Positions 33,096 to 42,564 of a DNA stretch of 64,000 nucleotides are shown one piece after another. The notes below the pieces were generated by a model. It was not told where the DNA came from, did no database searches, and saw only the letters and a program-made list of their open reading frames with translations. Within the stretch, counting starts at the first letter, position 1. Each line of letters starts with the position of its first letter. This DNA comes from CAWHHZ01 sp963829355 (GTDB lineage Bacteria; Acidobacteriota; Thermoanaerobaculia; Gp7-AA8; JAHWKK01), in the NCBI GenBank assembly GCA_963829355.1, contig CAWHHZ010000008.1, positions 248,001 to 312,000 of the forward strand, written 5' to 3'. Made by a program: the position numbers and the translations under genes.

Positions 33096-33986
33096 TCAGA
33101 CCTTCGTGGCGCGATACCACGCACACGTCCGGCGGATGGCGTCTGCCGGATCGACGCGGGGCTGCCACTCGAGCTCGTTTCTGATCGATGAGGCGTCGAC
33201 CGGAAGTGAATCAATGAGACGGCTCGCGGCGGCCGGCACTCCTGCCGCGCGTGCCATGAGGCGAAGAAGTCGCGGAGGAAAGGGAAAGAGTCTGGCCGGC
33301 ACGCCGAGGCCTCCGGCGATCGTTCTGATCAGGCCAGGGGTCGAGAAGTCGGACCCGTCGGCGACGTGAAAGGTTCGACCATCTGCACGGTCGTCATCCG
33401 CGGTGAGCATTGCGTCGACGAGATTGTCGAGAAAGACGAAACTGCGGCAGTTCTCCACGGATGCGAGCGGCAGGGGGAGACCCCGGGCGACGAGCCGGAT
33501 CAGTGTCCGGAAGTTCGCGCGGACGCCTGGTCCGTATACGAGAGGAGGCCGGATGATTACCAATCGTGTATCCGAGTCTTCGAGTGCCGCGCTCAGAGCG
33601 AGCTCTGCATCCGCCTTGCTTCGTCCGTAGAGTTCAGAGGGCCGGAGAGGAGCATCTTCACCCAGCGGCTCATCGCTCTCGTCGGCGACCGCCTTGATGC
33701 TGCTCATGAAGATCACTCTGCGTGCGCCCTTCTCGGAGGCAAGACGGGCGAGTGCCAGCGCATCGTCGACGTTTGCTCTGCGGATGTCTTCGGCGCTCAC
33801 ATCCCGCGCGTGCGCGATGGCTCCAAGATGAAAAAGTGTTTCCACACCGCTGAGTGCATCTGCGGTTTTGAATCTATCGATACTGATGCGGGGCACCTCC
33901 CGCACGACATTGCCACGCTCGCGGAGCATCTCGACGGTTCTTCTGCCGATGAACCCGCCGGATCCGGAGACGGCCACGGTTCTCAT
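33096..33986 (-). CDS. NAD-dependent epimerase/dehydratase (extended SDR)
   Basis: 296 residues. The Rossmann motif is AVSGSGGFIGRRTVEML, the catalytic Tyr and Lys are in SELYGRSKADAEL, and VIIRPPLVYGPGVRANF is the substrate-binding segment typical of nucleotide-sugar 4-epimerases such as those paired with WecA-type transferases to make UDP-GalNAc or UDP-QuiNAc. The exact sugar is unknown. It overlaps the preceding membrane gene by four bases (ATGA), so it is translationally coupled, and is followed by the WecA-type gene. Confidence 0.85.
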   Translation of the reverse strand: MRTVAVSGSGGFIGRRTVEMLRERGNVVREVPRISIDRFKTADALSGVETLFHLGAIAHARDVSAEDIRRANVDDALALARLASEKGARRVIFMSSIKAVADESDEPLGEDAPLRPSELYGRSKADAELALSAALEDSDTRLVIIRPPLVYGPGVRANFRTLIRLVARGLPLPLASVENCRSFVFLDNLVDAMLTADDDRADGRTFHVADGSDFSTPGLIRTIAGGLGVPARLFPFPPRLLRLMARAAGVPAAASRLIDSLPVDASSIRNELEWQPRVDPADAIRRTCAWYRATKV

Positions 33987-35671
33987 TCTGCCGAAGCGCG
34001 CTCCACTCGCGGATCATGACTCGGATCGCGGGAACCACGTGCCGCCGCCAGCGGAATGAGCGCGACGAACGCGAAGACCATCTCGCGGTGACGGAACAGG
34101 GTCCCGAAATTATCGACCGCGTAGACGATCGGCAACGTCAGAGCTGCCGCGCACAGCAGAAGAAACCACGGCATCAGCGATACACCCTTCGCGGTGCTCC
34201 GGTGCATGCGAACGAACATGAGCAGCGCCGCCGCGCAGGTTGCGATGAACCACAGCGTCGTCAATTCTGCAAAAAACCAGAGCCCCCTTCCCCCTTCGAT
34301 GACGACGAGCCCGAGGCTCTGGAGCAGAAGCCGCGGGATGAAGAACGCGAGCAGTCCGGCAATGAGCCGCTCCGCCGGACTCATGCTGTTATGTTCGGCC
34401 GTCATGGGTGCCTTACGATTCGTGCCGTCCTGTTCGGGAGCTCTCGTCCGGGCCGGCCGAGTCGTCCCCTGCTCAGGTTGCGAGATTCGCTCGCCCTGCC
34501 CTGGCGCTACTGAGGTTTCCCGCGTCGGCTCCACGGTCAGTGACGTCGCCGGGATGTCCCCGGCCACGGGTTCCAGAGTGCCCGATACTTCCCCTGGCGA
34601 AGCGGGTTCGTCAATGGCAGACACTTGCCGGTCAGGACTGGAGGCGAAGGTCCCGGCCGATTGAACTTCCTCGTCAGGGTCGAGAGTCTCGCCCAATTGG
34701 ATCTTGGTCGCGGCAGGCGTGGACTCGAATCCGCCGCGGAGGACCTCGAGATAGGCCAGGTTCTCAGCGACCGGATTCCGGAGATCCTGGATCATCCGAT
34801 GTGGCTGCAGCGTTTTCTGGACGTGGAGTGGAACATAGGCTCCGCCTCCGTAGAAGATCCCCTGCGTCACCACCAGCACAAAAAGCATGAACCAGCCGAT
34901 CTTCGCGAGCAGCCGGAGATTGGTGCCGCGAATGATCAGCATCAGGACGAGCAGCACTGCTGGCATGACGATGAGCGGGACATACCAGCGGATTCCGGCC
35001 ATCGCCCAGGTCGTGACAGCGAGGGCCGCCGCAGTCGCCAGCAACACTCCGCTGCTGGTCTGCTCCCGAGCAACCCGGAGATAGAGCATCTGGATCGCAT
35101 AGACGAGGGCCACGACCAGGAACAGGAACAATGGATCCTTCAGCGCCTGGGTCGACCACAGGATGAGGGACGGTGAAGCGGCAATGGCTGTCGTGGTCAC
35201 GAGCGGCCCGCGGCTGTCAGGGTCAATTTCTTTCCGCATCAACCAGGATCGAATCAGGTGCATCGTTGCCAGATAAGCGAAGAGGTTCAGGAGAATCGCC
35301 GTGGAGATGTGTGACCCGAAGAGCCAGTAGAAGAATGACAGGAGCTTGATGTACACCACCGACGGATTCGTATCGCTGAGAAACAGGATGGCGCGGAGGC
35401 CTCGGGCTGCCGTCGGCTCGGCAACGCCGGTATAGAGAACGCCGTCCGCGCCGTAAAACCAGAGCCCATCGCCCATCTGAAGACTTCGCGCAAACGGAAG
35501 CTGCAGGTAAGAGATCCAGAAGGTGGCCTGACCGGCGAGAGCTCTGACAATGAAACCGGCCAGTGCGATGAGCCCGAGCCAGCCACCCCGCAGGGAGCGG
35601 CAGCTCTTCCAGAGCAGCAACCCGGCCACAGCCAGCGTCAGCAGGTGAATGAAAAAACGAAATTCGACCAT
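33983..35671 (-). CDS. Polytopic membrane protein, possible polysaccharide polymerase (copy 1)
   Basis: 562 residues, about ten membrane segments, with an approximately 120-residue low-complexity, Pro/Glu/Ser/Thr-rich loop in the middle (about LGETLDPDEEVQ to MTAEHNS). The C-terminal part contains LTLPIVYAVDNFGTLFRHREMVF. The gene at 47596 has the same arrangement, including a similar loop and VYAVDNMGTLIRYRDMVF, so the two are paralogues. I do not recognise a named family. Position, size and topology suit a Wzy-like polymerase or a lipid-linked glycosyltransferase. Its start overlaps the stop of the GT4 gene upstream. Confidence 0.6.
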   Translation of the reverse strand: MVEFRFFIHLLTLAVAGLLLWKSCRSLRGGWLGLIALAGFIVRALAGQATFWISYLQLPFARSLQMGDGLWFYGADGVLYTGVAEPTAARGLRAILFLSDTNPSVVYIKLLSFFYWLFGSHISTAILLNLFAYLATMHLIRSWLMRKEIDPDSRGPLVTTTAIAASPSLILWSTQALKDPLFLFLVVALVYAIQMLYLRVAREQTSSGVLLATAAALAVTTWAMAGIRWYVPLIVMPAVLLVLMLIIRGTNLRLLAKIGWFMLFVLVVTQGIFYGGGAYVPLHVQKTLQPHRMIQDLRNPVAENLAYLEVLRGGFESTPAATKIQLGETLDPDEEVQSAGTFASSPDRQVSAIDEPASPGEVSGTLEPVAGDIPATSLTVEPTRETSVAPGQGERISQPEQGTTRPARTRAPEQDGTNRKAPMTAEHNSMSPAERLIAGLLAFFIPRLLLQSLGLVVIEGGRGLWFFAELTTLWFIATCAAALLMFVRMHRSTAKGVSLMPWFLLLCAAALTLPIVYAVDNFGTLFRHREMVFAFVALIPLAAARGSRDPSHDPRVERASAE

Positions 35672-36855
35672 CAGCGTCCCGGCGCAAGCGAGCGTGAATC
35701 GATCCCTGCGGGGAGAATGTCACTATACAGGTTGAGCGTCGCCCCCACGACTCCCTCGATCGAGAATCTCTTCTCGGCGATCTTCCGGCTCTCCCGTCCC
35801 ATACGCTCCCGCAAACTGGCATCCTCGATGAGCGTTTTCAGACACCTCGCCAACGGTCCCACCCGTCTCTCCGGAACCAGAAAGCCATTTCGCCCCTCTT
35901 CGACGACGTCGCGACAACCCGGTACGTCAGTCGTGACGATCGGCAGCCCGGCCGCGGCAGCCTCGATGAGACTCTTCGGCAGTCCTTCACGGTACGACGG
36001 GAGGCAGGCGATATGACTCTCTCCGAGCAGGACCCGCATGTCACGTCCCTTTCCAAAGTGCTCGACGACACCCTCCTTCTCCCACTCGGACAACTGCTCG
36101 AGCGGAATGGAGGCGGGGTTGTCGGGGTCGGTGTCACCCACAAGGAGAAAACGGGCGCCGGTGAGCCGGAGAGCTCGGGCAGCATCGACGAATTCCCGAA
36201 CGCCCTTGCTCCAGAGCATACGGGAGTGGAGAATCACCACCGTTCTTCCATTTGGCCGTTTCGTCACTGGAGAAAACTCGTCGAGGTCGACGCCCGAGCC
36301 TCGAATCAGAACCGTCTGCTCGGGCCGCATCGCAGCAGAGTCGATGAACACGCGGCGGTCGTCTTCGTTCTGAAAGATGAAGCGCACGTTGGGATGACCG
36401 GCAGCGATACGGTAGCCTGAGCGCAGAATCCGGCTGATCAGGCGCGACTTGAGAGTCCCCTGAATGAACACCTCTCCCAGACCCGTCACGGCATTGACGA
36501 CCGCCGGCACTCTGGCAATGCGCGCCGCCAGAGTGCCGTAAAGAATTGGCTTCGCCGTCACATGGTGGACCAGATCCGGACGGAGTCGCCGGTACAGCGA
36601 TACGAGTCCCGTCATGGAACGGATTTCGGAAAAAGGATTCAGCCTGGATCGATGGAGCGGAAGAGTGTATGTCTGCTCAACGTGTTCCTTCAGGCGGGGG
36701 TAATCGGCACTGTCCGGCGCGGCGAGATGGACGTCGAATCCGGCACGTGCAGCGGCCACCGCAAGAGGCATCCGGTGAGACAGAAAGAAACCCGCGTGAT
36801 TGACCACATAGAGCAGTCGCGGCGCACCCTCCGCTGTACTTCTACTCTTTGTCAT
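35671..36855 (-). CDS. GT4 glycosyltransferase
   Basis: 394 residues, GT-B fold. The N-terminal half contains LLYVVNHAGFFLSHRMPLA and LRPDLVHHVTAKPILYGTLAARI; the C-terminal half has the nucleotide-sugar site IACLPSYREGLPKSLIEAAAAGLPIVTTDVPGCRDVV. It most resembles the gene at 50269 in this window and glycosyltransferases of the PssE/CapM-type group that transfer to lipid-linked sugars. I use ATG 36855, which overlaps the previous gene's end by 14 bases; an upstream start at 36933 would add unconserved residues. Acceptor and donor are unknown. Confidence 0.82.
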   Translation of the reverse strand: MTKSRSTAEGAPRLLYVVNHAGFFLSHRMPLAVAAARAGFDVHLAAPDSADYPRLKEHVEQTYTLPLHRSRLNPFSEIRSMTGLVSLYRRLRPDLVHHVTAKPILYGTLAARIARVPAVVNAVTGLGEVFIQGTLKSRLISRILRSGYRIAAGHPNVRFIFQNEDDRRVFIDSAAMRPEQTVLIRGSGVDLDEFSPVTKRPNGRTVVILHSRMLWSKGVREFVDAARALRLTGARFLLVGDTDPDNPASIPLEQLSEWEKEGVVEHFGKGRDMRVLLGESHIACLPSYREGLPKSLIEAAAAGLPIVTTDVPGCRDVVEEGRNGFLVPERRVGPLARCLKTLIEDASLRERMGRESRKIAEKRFSIEGVVGATLNLYSDILPAGIDSRSLAPGR

Positions 36856-37981
36856 CGTCACGGTTTGCGGCTCCTTTCGCTTCCCGCTTCCCACCCACCG
36901 CGCCCCGGATCGCGTCTGCGACTTCCGACGCATACCAGTTCAGCGAATAGTGCTCGACTACATGAGATCTGCCCGCCGCTCCCATTTGCTTCCGGAGTTC
37001 GGTCGAAGTAAGCAGCCTTTCCAGCGCGTCGAGCCACTCCTCATCGCTCGAAGCAGAAAAATGGGTCACGCCCGGTATGCCGATTTCGTGCACGATCCCC
37101 ACGGGTGAGGCGACGTAAGGCGCCCCGACCGAGAGATACTGCAGCGCCTTGAGTCCCGATTTGCCGGCCGCCCACGCGTCGTTCGACAGAGGGTAGAGAC
37201 CGATGTCGATCTCCTGGAAGTCGGAAACTTCACGATCGAGCTTCCACGGCCTCAGATCCACATCCAACTCCGTTGCGGGGAGCGAATCGACGCCTGATCC
37301 GACGATGAGAAGACGGAATCTCCGTCGGCGGCCCAGCTCCTCGAGGAGGGGCAGGATTCGCTCCAGGTAAGGGAAGGCTGATGGAGATCCGATCCAGCCG
37401 ACGACGGGATGCGGACTGCGGCTCTCTTCAGGGCGCGGGGCGAAGAGATCCGTGTCGACCACAGTCGGCACGACACGCGTCCGCGCACCTCCCTTTCTGG
37501 CGTATTCTGCAACTGCAGGACTGCCGCACACCACCTCGGAAGCCAGCGCGATCAGTTCATCCGTCTTCGACGGCCACTTGAGCAATGTCGCGAGCCGCCC
37601 ATACACGAGACTCTTCTGGGAAATGTATGTCGCGTCGTCAAGATCCAGCACCATCGGCTTCCGAAGAGCCCGAATCGCCAGCCACTCATAGAGTCCCGGC
37701 CCGACGAGCATCGCCTCCCTCTGAACGAGAATCGCGTCGGCCCGGACGAGTGATGGCAACTGCACGAGCCTGCGCAGGAGGCCCATCATGATTCCGCCCG
37801 CTGTCCGCAGAGCCTTCCGCCGGTCGTAGAGCGCAGCGTAGGTTGCAGAGCTGAGGAAGGGGTGAACCCTCAGATCGATCCCATGCAGTCGCAACGGCTC
37901 GATGAGCTGGCAGAGACGGTACCGCGTCGACGCTGCCTCGTACGGGTACGTCGCGAGACCGTATACGACGAGATCAGTCAC
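36842..37981 (-). CDS. GT4-like glycosyltransferase
   Basis: 379 residues. Recognisable GT4 C-terminal half: VVPTVVDTDLFAP, then VVGWIGSPSAFPYL and FQEIDIGLYPLSNDAWAAGKSGLKALQYLSVGAPYVASPVG, with the usual Glu replaced in this segment by a Lys-rich run. The N-terminal half contains MVLDLDDATY. It overlaps both neighbours by a few bases, so it lies within one transcript. Acceptor and donor unknown. Confidence 0.75.
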   Translation of the reverse strand: MTDLVVYGLATYPYEAASTRYRLCQLIEPLRLHGIDLRVHPFLSSATYAALYDRRKALRTAGGIMMGLLRRLVQLPSLVRADAILVQREAMLVGPGLYEWLAIRALRKPMVLDLDDATYISQKSLVYGRLATLLKWPSKTDELIALASEVVCGSPAVAEYARKGGARTRVVPTVVDTDLFAPRPEESRSPHPVVGWIGSPSAFPYLERILPLLEELGRRRRFRLLIVGSGVDSLPATELDVDLRPWKLDREVSDFQEIDIGLYPLSNDAWAAGKSGLKALQYLSVGAPYVASPVGIVHEIGIPGVTHFSASSDEEWLDALERLLTSTELRKQMGAAGRSHVVEHYSLNWYASEVADAIRGAVGGKREAKGAANRDDDKE

Positions 37982-39245
37982 CAGCGCTCCCCACTACCGG
38001 AGGAGAACCGGCTCGTTCGGTCTCGCGCAGGACAGCTCCGTAGAGCCGCGAGTAGAGCAGATCAGCCACCCCGTTCAACGCGAACAGGTCGTTCGCAGCG
38101 CGACGGCACTTTGCCGCAGTCTCCGGGTCGTCGATCAGCTTTTCGAGCTGCTCCAGTCCCCTCTCGTAATCGTCTTCACTGTAGCCGTCGAGAAGTACAC
38201 CGATCTCCTCCGATAGCTGTTGATCGAGATCTCCGATCCCGCGATTCGAGAGGACTGGCAGTCCCGCGGCCAGATACTCGGCGATTTTCGTCGGGGATGA
38301 GGCAATCTTCGAGAAGGCAGGCTTGATGAATGAGACCGCGGCGTCACCCAGAGCGAGGTAGTGAGGAACCTCCCCGGGTTCGGCACTCAGCAGGCGGTAG
38401 TCGCTCTTCGACAGGCCGTTCCGGACGAACCGCTCTTCGAGTCGCGATGAGTCACCCCGGGTCAGGATGAGCGGAACGATGCCCCTGGTTCGAGAAGCGT
38501 GCGAGAAGAAATCCGCCATCTGCTCCGGAAGGTAGAAGCCTTCAACACCTCCGGTGTAGAGGAGCACCCGTCTTCCCCCGAGCCGATGGCGCTGGAGCAA
38601 TTCGCTCACGACCGCCGTTGAAAATGACCCGAACTTCTCGAGATCGACGCAGCACGGGATGACCTCAACGGGCCTGTGGCCGGCATGATCTGCCATGAAC
38701 AGGTGCTCTTTCGCCCGCTCCGTGAGTACGACGAATCCGTCGGCATATGCAAGAAGACGATTCTCGGCCCACTTGGTGATGCGGTAGAACAGGCCGTCCC
38801 GCGTCCAGTGCTCTGCGTCCACGTACTCGTCGGCCAGCAGTCCACGAATGTCGAACACAAGACGGCAGCCGGTGATCCATTTTGCAATGGCACCGATCGC
38901 CGTCGGAAGGTGACTGCGTCCGTGAACGATCTGAATATCGCGCTCGCGCACAATCCGGCAGGTGCTGATCACTCCCGATACGAGATCGTAGATCTTCGCC
39001 AGGCCGGGCGGTCTGGAGTGGTACCGCCTCGAGCGCCACTCGATACCTTCTTCTCTCAGACGATTTTTCAATGCATCGTGGTCATCTCTGTCACGATCGA
39101 AGGTAAGAAGCGTGATGTCGAAACCGGCTCTCGTCAGGCCACGAAGATACGGCAGCACCTGATTCTGCACGAGCGGCTCACGAAGTCCGAAGTAGCAGAT
39201 GTAGAGCGCCCGTCCAGCATTGGGTCGAGCCGCAGCGTCAGCCAT
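37974..39245 (-). CDS. GT4 glycosyltransferase
   Basis: 423 residues. N-terminal FGLREPLVQNQVLPYLRGL is typical of GT4 proteins in exopolysaccharide loci, and VEVIPCCVDLEKF marks the domain boundary; the C-terminal half has VLLYTGGVEGFYLPEQM and KIAEYLAAGLPVLSNRGIGD. It starts eight bases within the end of the gene upstream, a coupled arrangement. Substrate unknown. Confidence 0.78.
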   Translation of the reverse strand: MADAAARPNAGRALYICYFGLREPLVQNQVLPYLRGLTRAGFDITLLTFDRDRDDHDALKNRLREEGIEWRSRRYHSRPPGLAKIYDLVSGVISTCRIVRERDIQIVHGRSHLPTAIGAIAKWITGCRLVFDIRGLLADEYVDAEHWTRDGLFYRITKWAENRLLAYADGFVVLTERAKEHLFMADHAGHRPVEVIPCCVDLEKFGSFSTAVVSELLQRHRLGGRRVLLYTGGVEGFYLPEQMADFFSHASRTRGIVPLILTRGDSSRLEERFVRNGLSKSDYRLLSAEPGEVPHYLALGDAAVSFIKPAFSKIASSPTKIAEYLAAGLPVLSNRGIGDLDQQLSEEIGVLLDGYSEDDYERGLEQLEKLIDDPETAAKCRRAANDLFALNGVADLLYSRLYGAVLRETERAGSPPVVGSAGD

Positions 39246-40377
39246 GGCTCGTCACTCCTCGGGGACCGCGACCCACGCGTCGATTCAACAACCCGAGCCA
39301 CTCCTCGACGCCACTCTCGATCGAAAATTCTCGCGCTCTCATTCTCTGTCGCTCCGAGTCCGGAGGGCGCTGCAACGCCCTGGTCATCGCGGCCGACAAT
39401 GCATCGGAGTCGCCCACAGGAACCAGAGCACCGTATCTGCCCGAGTCGAGAATCTCGCGCGGTCCGGCCGGGCAGTCTGTCGAGACGATCGGAAGTCCTG
39501 CCTGCAGTGCCTCCACCAGAACATTGCCGAACCCTTCACTGGTTGAACTGAGCACGAAGAGGTCGGCAGCCTCGTAACACGAACGAGGATCGGCGACGAA
39601 TCCAGGCATCCACACCCTCGACTCGAGCCCGAGCTCGTTCACCCGGCGACTGGTCGAGTCCCGGAGCGGACCTTCTCCGAGGATCAGTAGCCCTGATGAT
39701 TGAGCTCCGAAGCGCGAGAATGCTTCCAATAGCGTCAGGTGATCCTTCTCTGGCTTCAGCGAACCTACCGTCAGCACTCGCGGCTTCGTTTCGAGCCAGG
39801 ATGCGAGATCGTGCGGTACTTCATCGCTCGGGCTTCTCACATCGGCGACCGGATTGTGGATCACGGTGATGGAATTACGAGGGATCAGGGCGAGACTGGA
39901 AATGTCGTCCGCGACGCCGCGTGACACCGCAACAACTGCTTCCGCCCATCGGTAACTGAGGATCATCGCCAGTTGCATCAATAAGCGCCTCATCCATCCC
40001 TGCGCCTGGGACGACATTGAGAGCACCCCATGATCCGCCGTGATGATCAGGCTCTCCGATCGGGCGAGCTTCGCAGCCCAGACCGCTATCGATGTGAGAG
40101 GCCACATGTTTGCGACCATAGCTGCCGGACGTCGTAGCCTGAGGTAGCGAACGAGTGGTCGAAGAGCTCCTCGAAGTCGTTCGACGCGGAGCTCGTGCAC
40201 TTCGATCTCTTCGTGCAGCATCGGGAGCAGTTCGCCACTCTCCTCCATGACGACGAGATCGATGCCGTAGCCGCGTCGTACAAGCTCGTTCGCGAGACGA
40301 ATCGTCACGATCTCAGCCCCCCCACCTCGCAGGTCGGGCAAAAGAAACGCAAACCTCCGAACGCTCTCATCTACCAC
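39238..40377 (-). CDS. GT4 glycosyltransferase
   Basis: 379 residues. FAFLLPDLRGGGAEIVTIRLANEL is a classic GT4 N-terminal motif, VIHNPVAD marks the hinge, and VLTVGSLKPEKDHLTLLEAF and DLFVLSSTSEGFGNVLVEALQAGLPIVSTDCPAGPREIL are the donor-binding motifs. I prefer GTG 40377, with GGAG seven bases upstream and a short overlap with the flippase stop, over ATG 40434, which would overlap the flippase by 64 bases. Substrate unknown. Confidence 0.83.
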   Translation of the reverse strand: MVDESVRRFAFLLPDLRGGGAEIVTIRLANELVRRGYGIDLVVMEESGELLPMLHEEIEVHELRVERLRGALRPLVRYLRLRRPAAMVANMWPLTSIAVWAAKLARSESLIITADHGVLSMSSQAQGWMRRLLMQLAMILSYRWAEAVVAVSRGVADDISSLALIPRNSITVIHNPVADVRSPSDEVPHDLASWLETKPRVLTVGSLKPEKDHLTLLEAFSRFGAQSSGLLILGEGPLRDSTSRRVNELGLESRVWMPGFVADPRSCYEAADLFVLSSTSEGFGNVLVEALQAGLPIVSTDCPAGPREILDSGRYGALVPVGDSDALSAAMTRALQRPPDSERQRMRAREFSIESGVEEWLGLLNRRVGRGPRGVTSHG

Positions 40378-41672
40378 GGCAAACTCCGAATGCCGGTCAG
40401 ACGCCACGCCCGATAAGTCAGCAGCACGTTCCACGTCACGATCGACGCCGCAAGACCGGTCGCCGCACCAACCGCACCATGGTCCGGTACCAGTGCGATG
40501 TCCACGACCAGGTTCACGAGAAGGGCCAGGACGAGAGAACCGAGAACCACCGCTTCATGACCGGTCATCGTCATCAACGAACCGACTGCGCCCGTGGCTG
40601 AATTGAATGTCTGCGCAACGGCGACGATGGCGAAGGCCGAAAACGCGGGAAGATACTCGACCCCGATCAGAGTCGCGATGAAGAACTCGCCGAACAGCAG
40701 TCCAACAGAGGCGACGGCCACCGCGCTCAGCAGCATAGCTCTCGTGAACGAGATGATCTGGCGCTGAAGCGTCTTCACTTGATTCGCGGCATAGAGCGTG
40801 GCGATGCGCGGTGCCAGGACCATTTCCCCCGCGATCATTCCTATGAGCACGAGCGTCCCTCCGAGCTCTGCGATCCGATAATGAGCGATGTCGACGTCGG
40901 AGGCCAACACCTTGAGGAGCAGAATACCTACCGAAGCATTCGCTACCTGTACGCCTGCAATCAGGCTGAAAGGTCCGAGACTTCGCAGCCACTCACGAGA
41001 CCGGTACTCCCGCACCGCTGACCGAGATCGCCCGGACAGGGCGAAGTGCGTCAACACGGCACCCACGACGAATGCGACGCTCGCAGCGAAGACATGCAGC
41101 TTCATCGCTGCGGTTGCCGTGTGGGAGTCAACGAGCCATACGAGCGCGAGCGCTCCGAGACAGACTGGACGGACGATGCCATCGGAGAGCTGGCCGATGA
41201 CGACTCTACCAAGACCTCGGAGCGTCGCATCGCGTAGCGTGGCGAGACAGATGAGTGGAAGAAGCAAGCCACTCCAGAGCCAGAGGCTGCTCCCTCCGCC
41301 TCGAACCATGAGCACCCCGGCACCCGTAAAGACAGCCAGTAGTGACATGGCGGTCACTCCGGCGTTGCTGAAGAATCGGATGCCCCTCACCCGGCCCCAT
41401 GCTTCTTCTGCAGAGGCCCGCGCAACTTCGCGCACGACCAGGGTCGCCAGCCCCGACTGCATCGGTACCGCCACCAGGGTCACGATCATCAGGGCAAAGA
41501 CGTACCGCCCGTACTCGCCGGGGCCAAGCAGTCTCGCGACGATGGTGGTAACGACGAATCCGAGAGCCAGAGTTCCAGCGCGTACGAAAATGCTGCCGGC
41601 GAATGAGCTGCGGGCCGTCCTGAAGGCCGCCGCACCCAGGCTCTTGAACAACAGCGGCTGACTCTCTCTCAT
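40371..41672 (-). CDS. Wzx-type oligosaccharide flippase
   Basis: Polysaccharide transporter of the MOP superfamily that moves the lipid-linked repeat unit across the inner membrane. 433 residues, about twelve to fourteen membrane segments. The N-terminal GSIFVRAGTLALGFVVTTIVARLLGPGEYGRYVFALMI is the standard Polysacc_synt signature; the core includes FSLIAGVQVANASVGILLLKVL. It has its own promoter (TTGACA and TATGCT). Its end overlaps the GT4 gene downstream. Confidence 0.88.
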   Translation of the reverse strand: MRESQPLLFKSLGAAAFRTARSSFAGSIFVRAGTLALGFVVTTIVARLLGPGEYGRYVFALMIVTLVAVPMQSGLATLVVREVARASAEEAWGRVRGIRFFSNAGVTAMSLLAVFTGAGVLMVRGGGSSLWLWSGLLLPLICLATLRDATLRGLGRVVIGQLSDGIVRPVCLGALALVWLVDSHTATAAMKLHVFAASVAFVVGAVLTHFALSGRSRSAVREYRSREWLRSLGPFSLIAGVQVANASVGILLLKVLASDVDIAHYRIAELGGTLVLIGMIAGEMVLAPRIATLYAANQVKTLQRQIISFTRAMLLSAVAVASVGLLFGEFFIATLIGVEYLPAFSAFAIVAVAQTFNSATGAVGSLMTMTGHEAVVLGSLVLALLVNLVVDIALVPDHGAVGAATGLAASIVTWNVLLTYRAWRLTGIRSLPW

Positions 41673-41678
41673 GAGTCG

Positions 41679-41709
41679 AGCATACGGTTTGAGAACCCGT
41701 GTATGTCAA
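41679..41709 (-). promoter_or_regulatory. Promoter of the flippase gene, probably leaderless
   Basis: A consensus -35 TTGACA (41704-41709), a 19-base spacer and TATGCT (41679-41684) end six bases before the ATG at 41672. The spacer is longer than ideal. It splits the glycan locus into at least two transcription units. Confidence 0.6.
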
Positions 41710-41745
41710 TCTTCATCGACACCTCAGGATGCCAGAACCCGATCA

Positions 41746-42564
41746 TCAGACAGTCACCCTTTTTCGAGCGATGAGCAGGCGCATGTCGCTGCACGACGAC
41801 GCATAGTGTCGCCATACCTCTTCGGGGTAATGCGCCCGGTAGAGCAGGTAGTCGCTCTTCCGCACGATCTCGAACGAGCAGTCCTCCAGTACCCTCTCGA
41901 TGAGTGGCCACTCGATATGATCGTCCGCAAAGACATGAATGTCCCCCTCTGGCTGGTAGCGCGGATCGAGAAGAAGCTTCAGCTTCAGGTAGTAGTTGTA
42001 TGGGTCGATGAAACGTTTAAAGGTCCGACGCGGCGCGACGCTGCGCCGAAACTCACGGTAGGCGTCGGAGGGCGACCAGAACCCCTCGGTCACCTCGTGG
42101 TCGAGGAATACAACGCCTCCGGGCTTCACCACTCGGGCCAGTTCTCGAACGGAAAGCAGGTAGTCGGGAATGTGATGAAGAACTGAATAGGCCGAAGCGA
42201 ATTCAAACGAATCATCCGCCAGCTCCCGCAGGTCGGTTCCGTTCAACTGAAACGTCCGAAGCCTGTCGGATTCGCCACAGCACTCTTCGACCGCTTCGAG
42301 ACACCTGACAGAGACGTCGGCGGCAGTGACATCCAAGCCTAGTGCGATCAGATGACGGGTGACGTTGCCAACGCCTGCGCCAAAATCGAGCGCCCTGGGA
42401 GCCCGATCACCTGTCATCTGGATCGCCCCTACCGCACGCGCCAGTTCGTCTCGCAGACGCGCCTGCTCGTGCCGGTTGTAGATCTCGTCGTGACGGACTT
42501 CATAATCGCCCGAGACCCGGTCATGCGCTCTGATATTGCGTTCTAGATCCCTCGACATCGTCAC
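41746..42564 (-). CDS. SAM-dependent methyltransferase (class I)
   Basis: 272 residues. Motif I is ALDFGAGVGNVTRHLIALGLDVTAADVS, followed by FEFASAYSVLHHIPDYLLSVRELARVVKPGGVVFLDHE, the standard methyltransf_11 layout. It directly follows the amidotransferase gene, with the GTG start one base past its stop (ATG 42558 is possible). Probably methylates the glycan or its lipid carrier; the acceptor cannot be named. Confidence 0.82.
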   Translation of the reverse strand: MTMSRDLERNIRAHDRVSGDYEVRHDEIYNRHEQARLRDELARAVGAIQMTGDRAPRALDFGAGVGNVTRHLIALGLDVTAADVSVRCLEAVEECCGESDRLRTFQLNGTDLRELADDSFEFASAYSVLHHIPDYLLSVRELARVVKPGGVVFLDHEVTEGFWSPSDAYREFRRSVAPRRTFKRFIDPYNYYLKLKLLLDPRYQPEGDIHVFADDHIEWPLIERVLEDCSFEIVRKSDYLLYRAHYPEEVWRHYASSCSDMRLLIARKRVTV

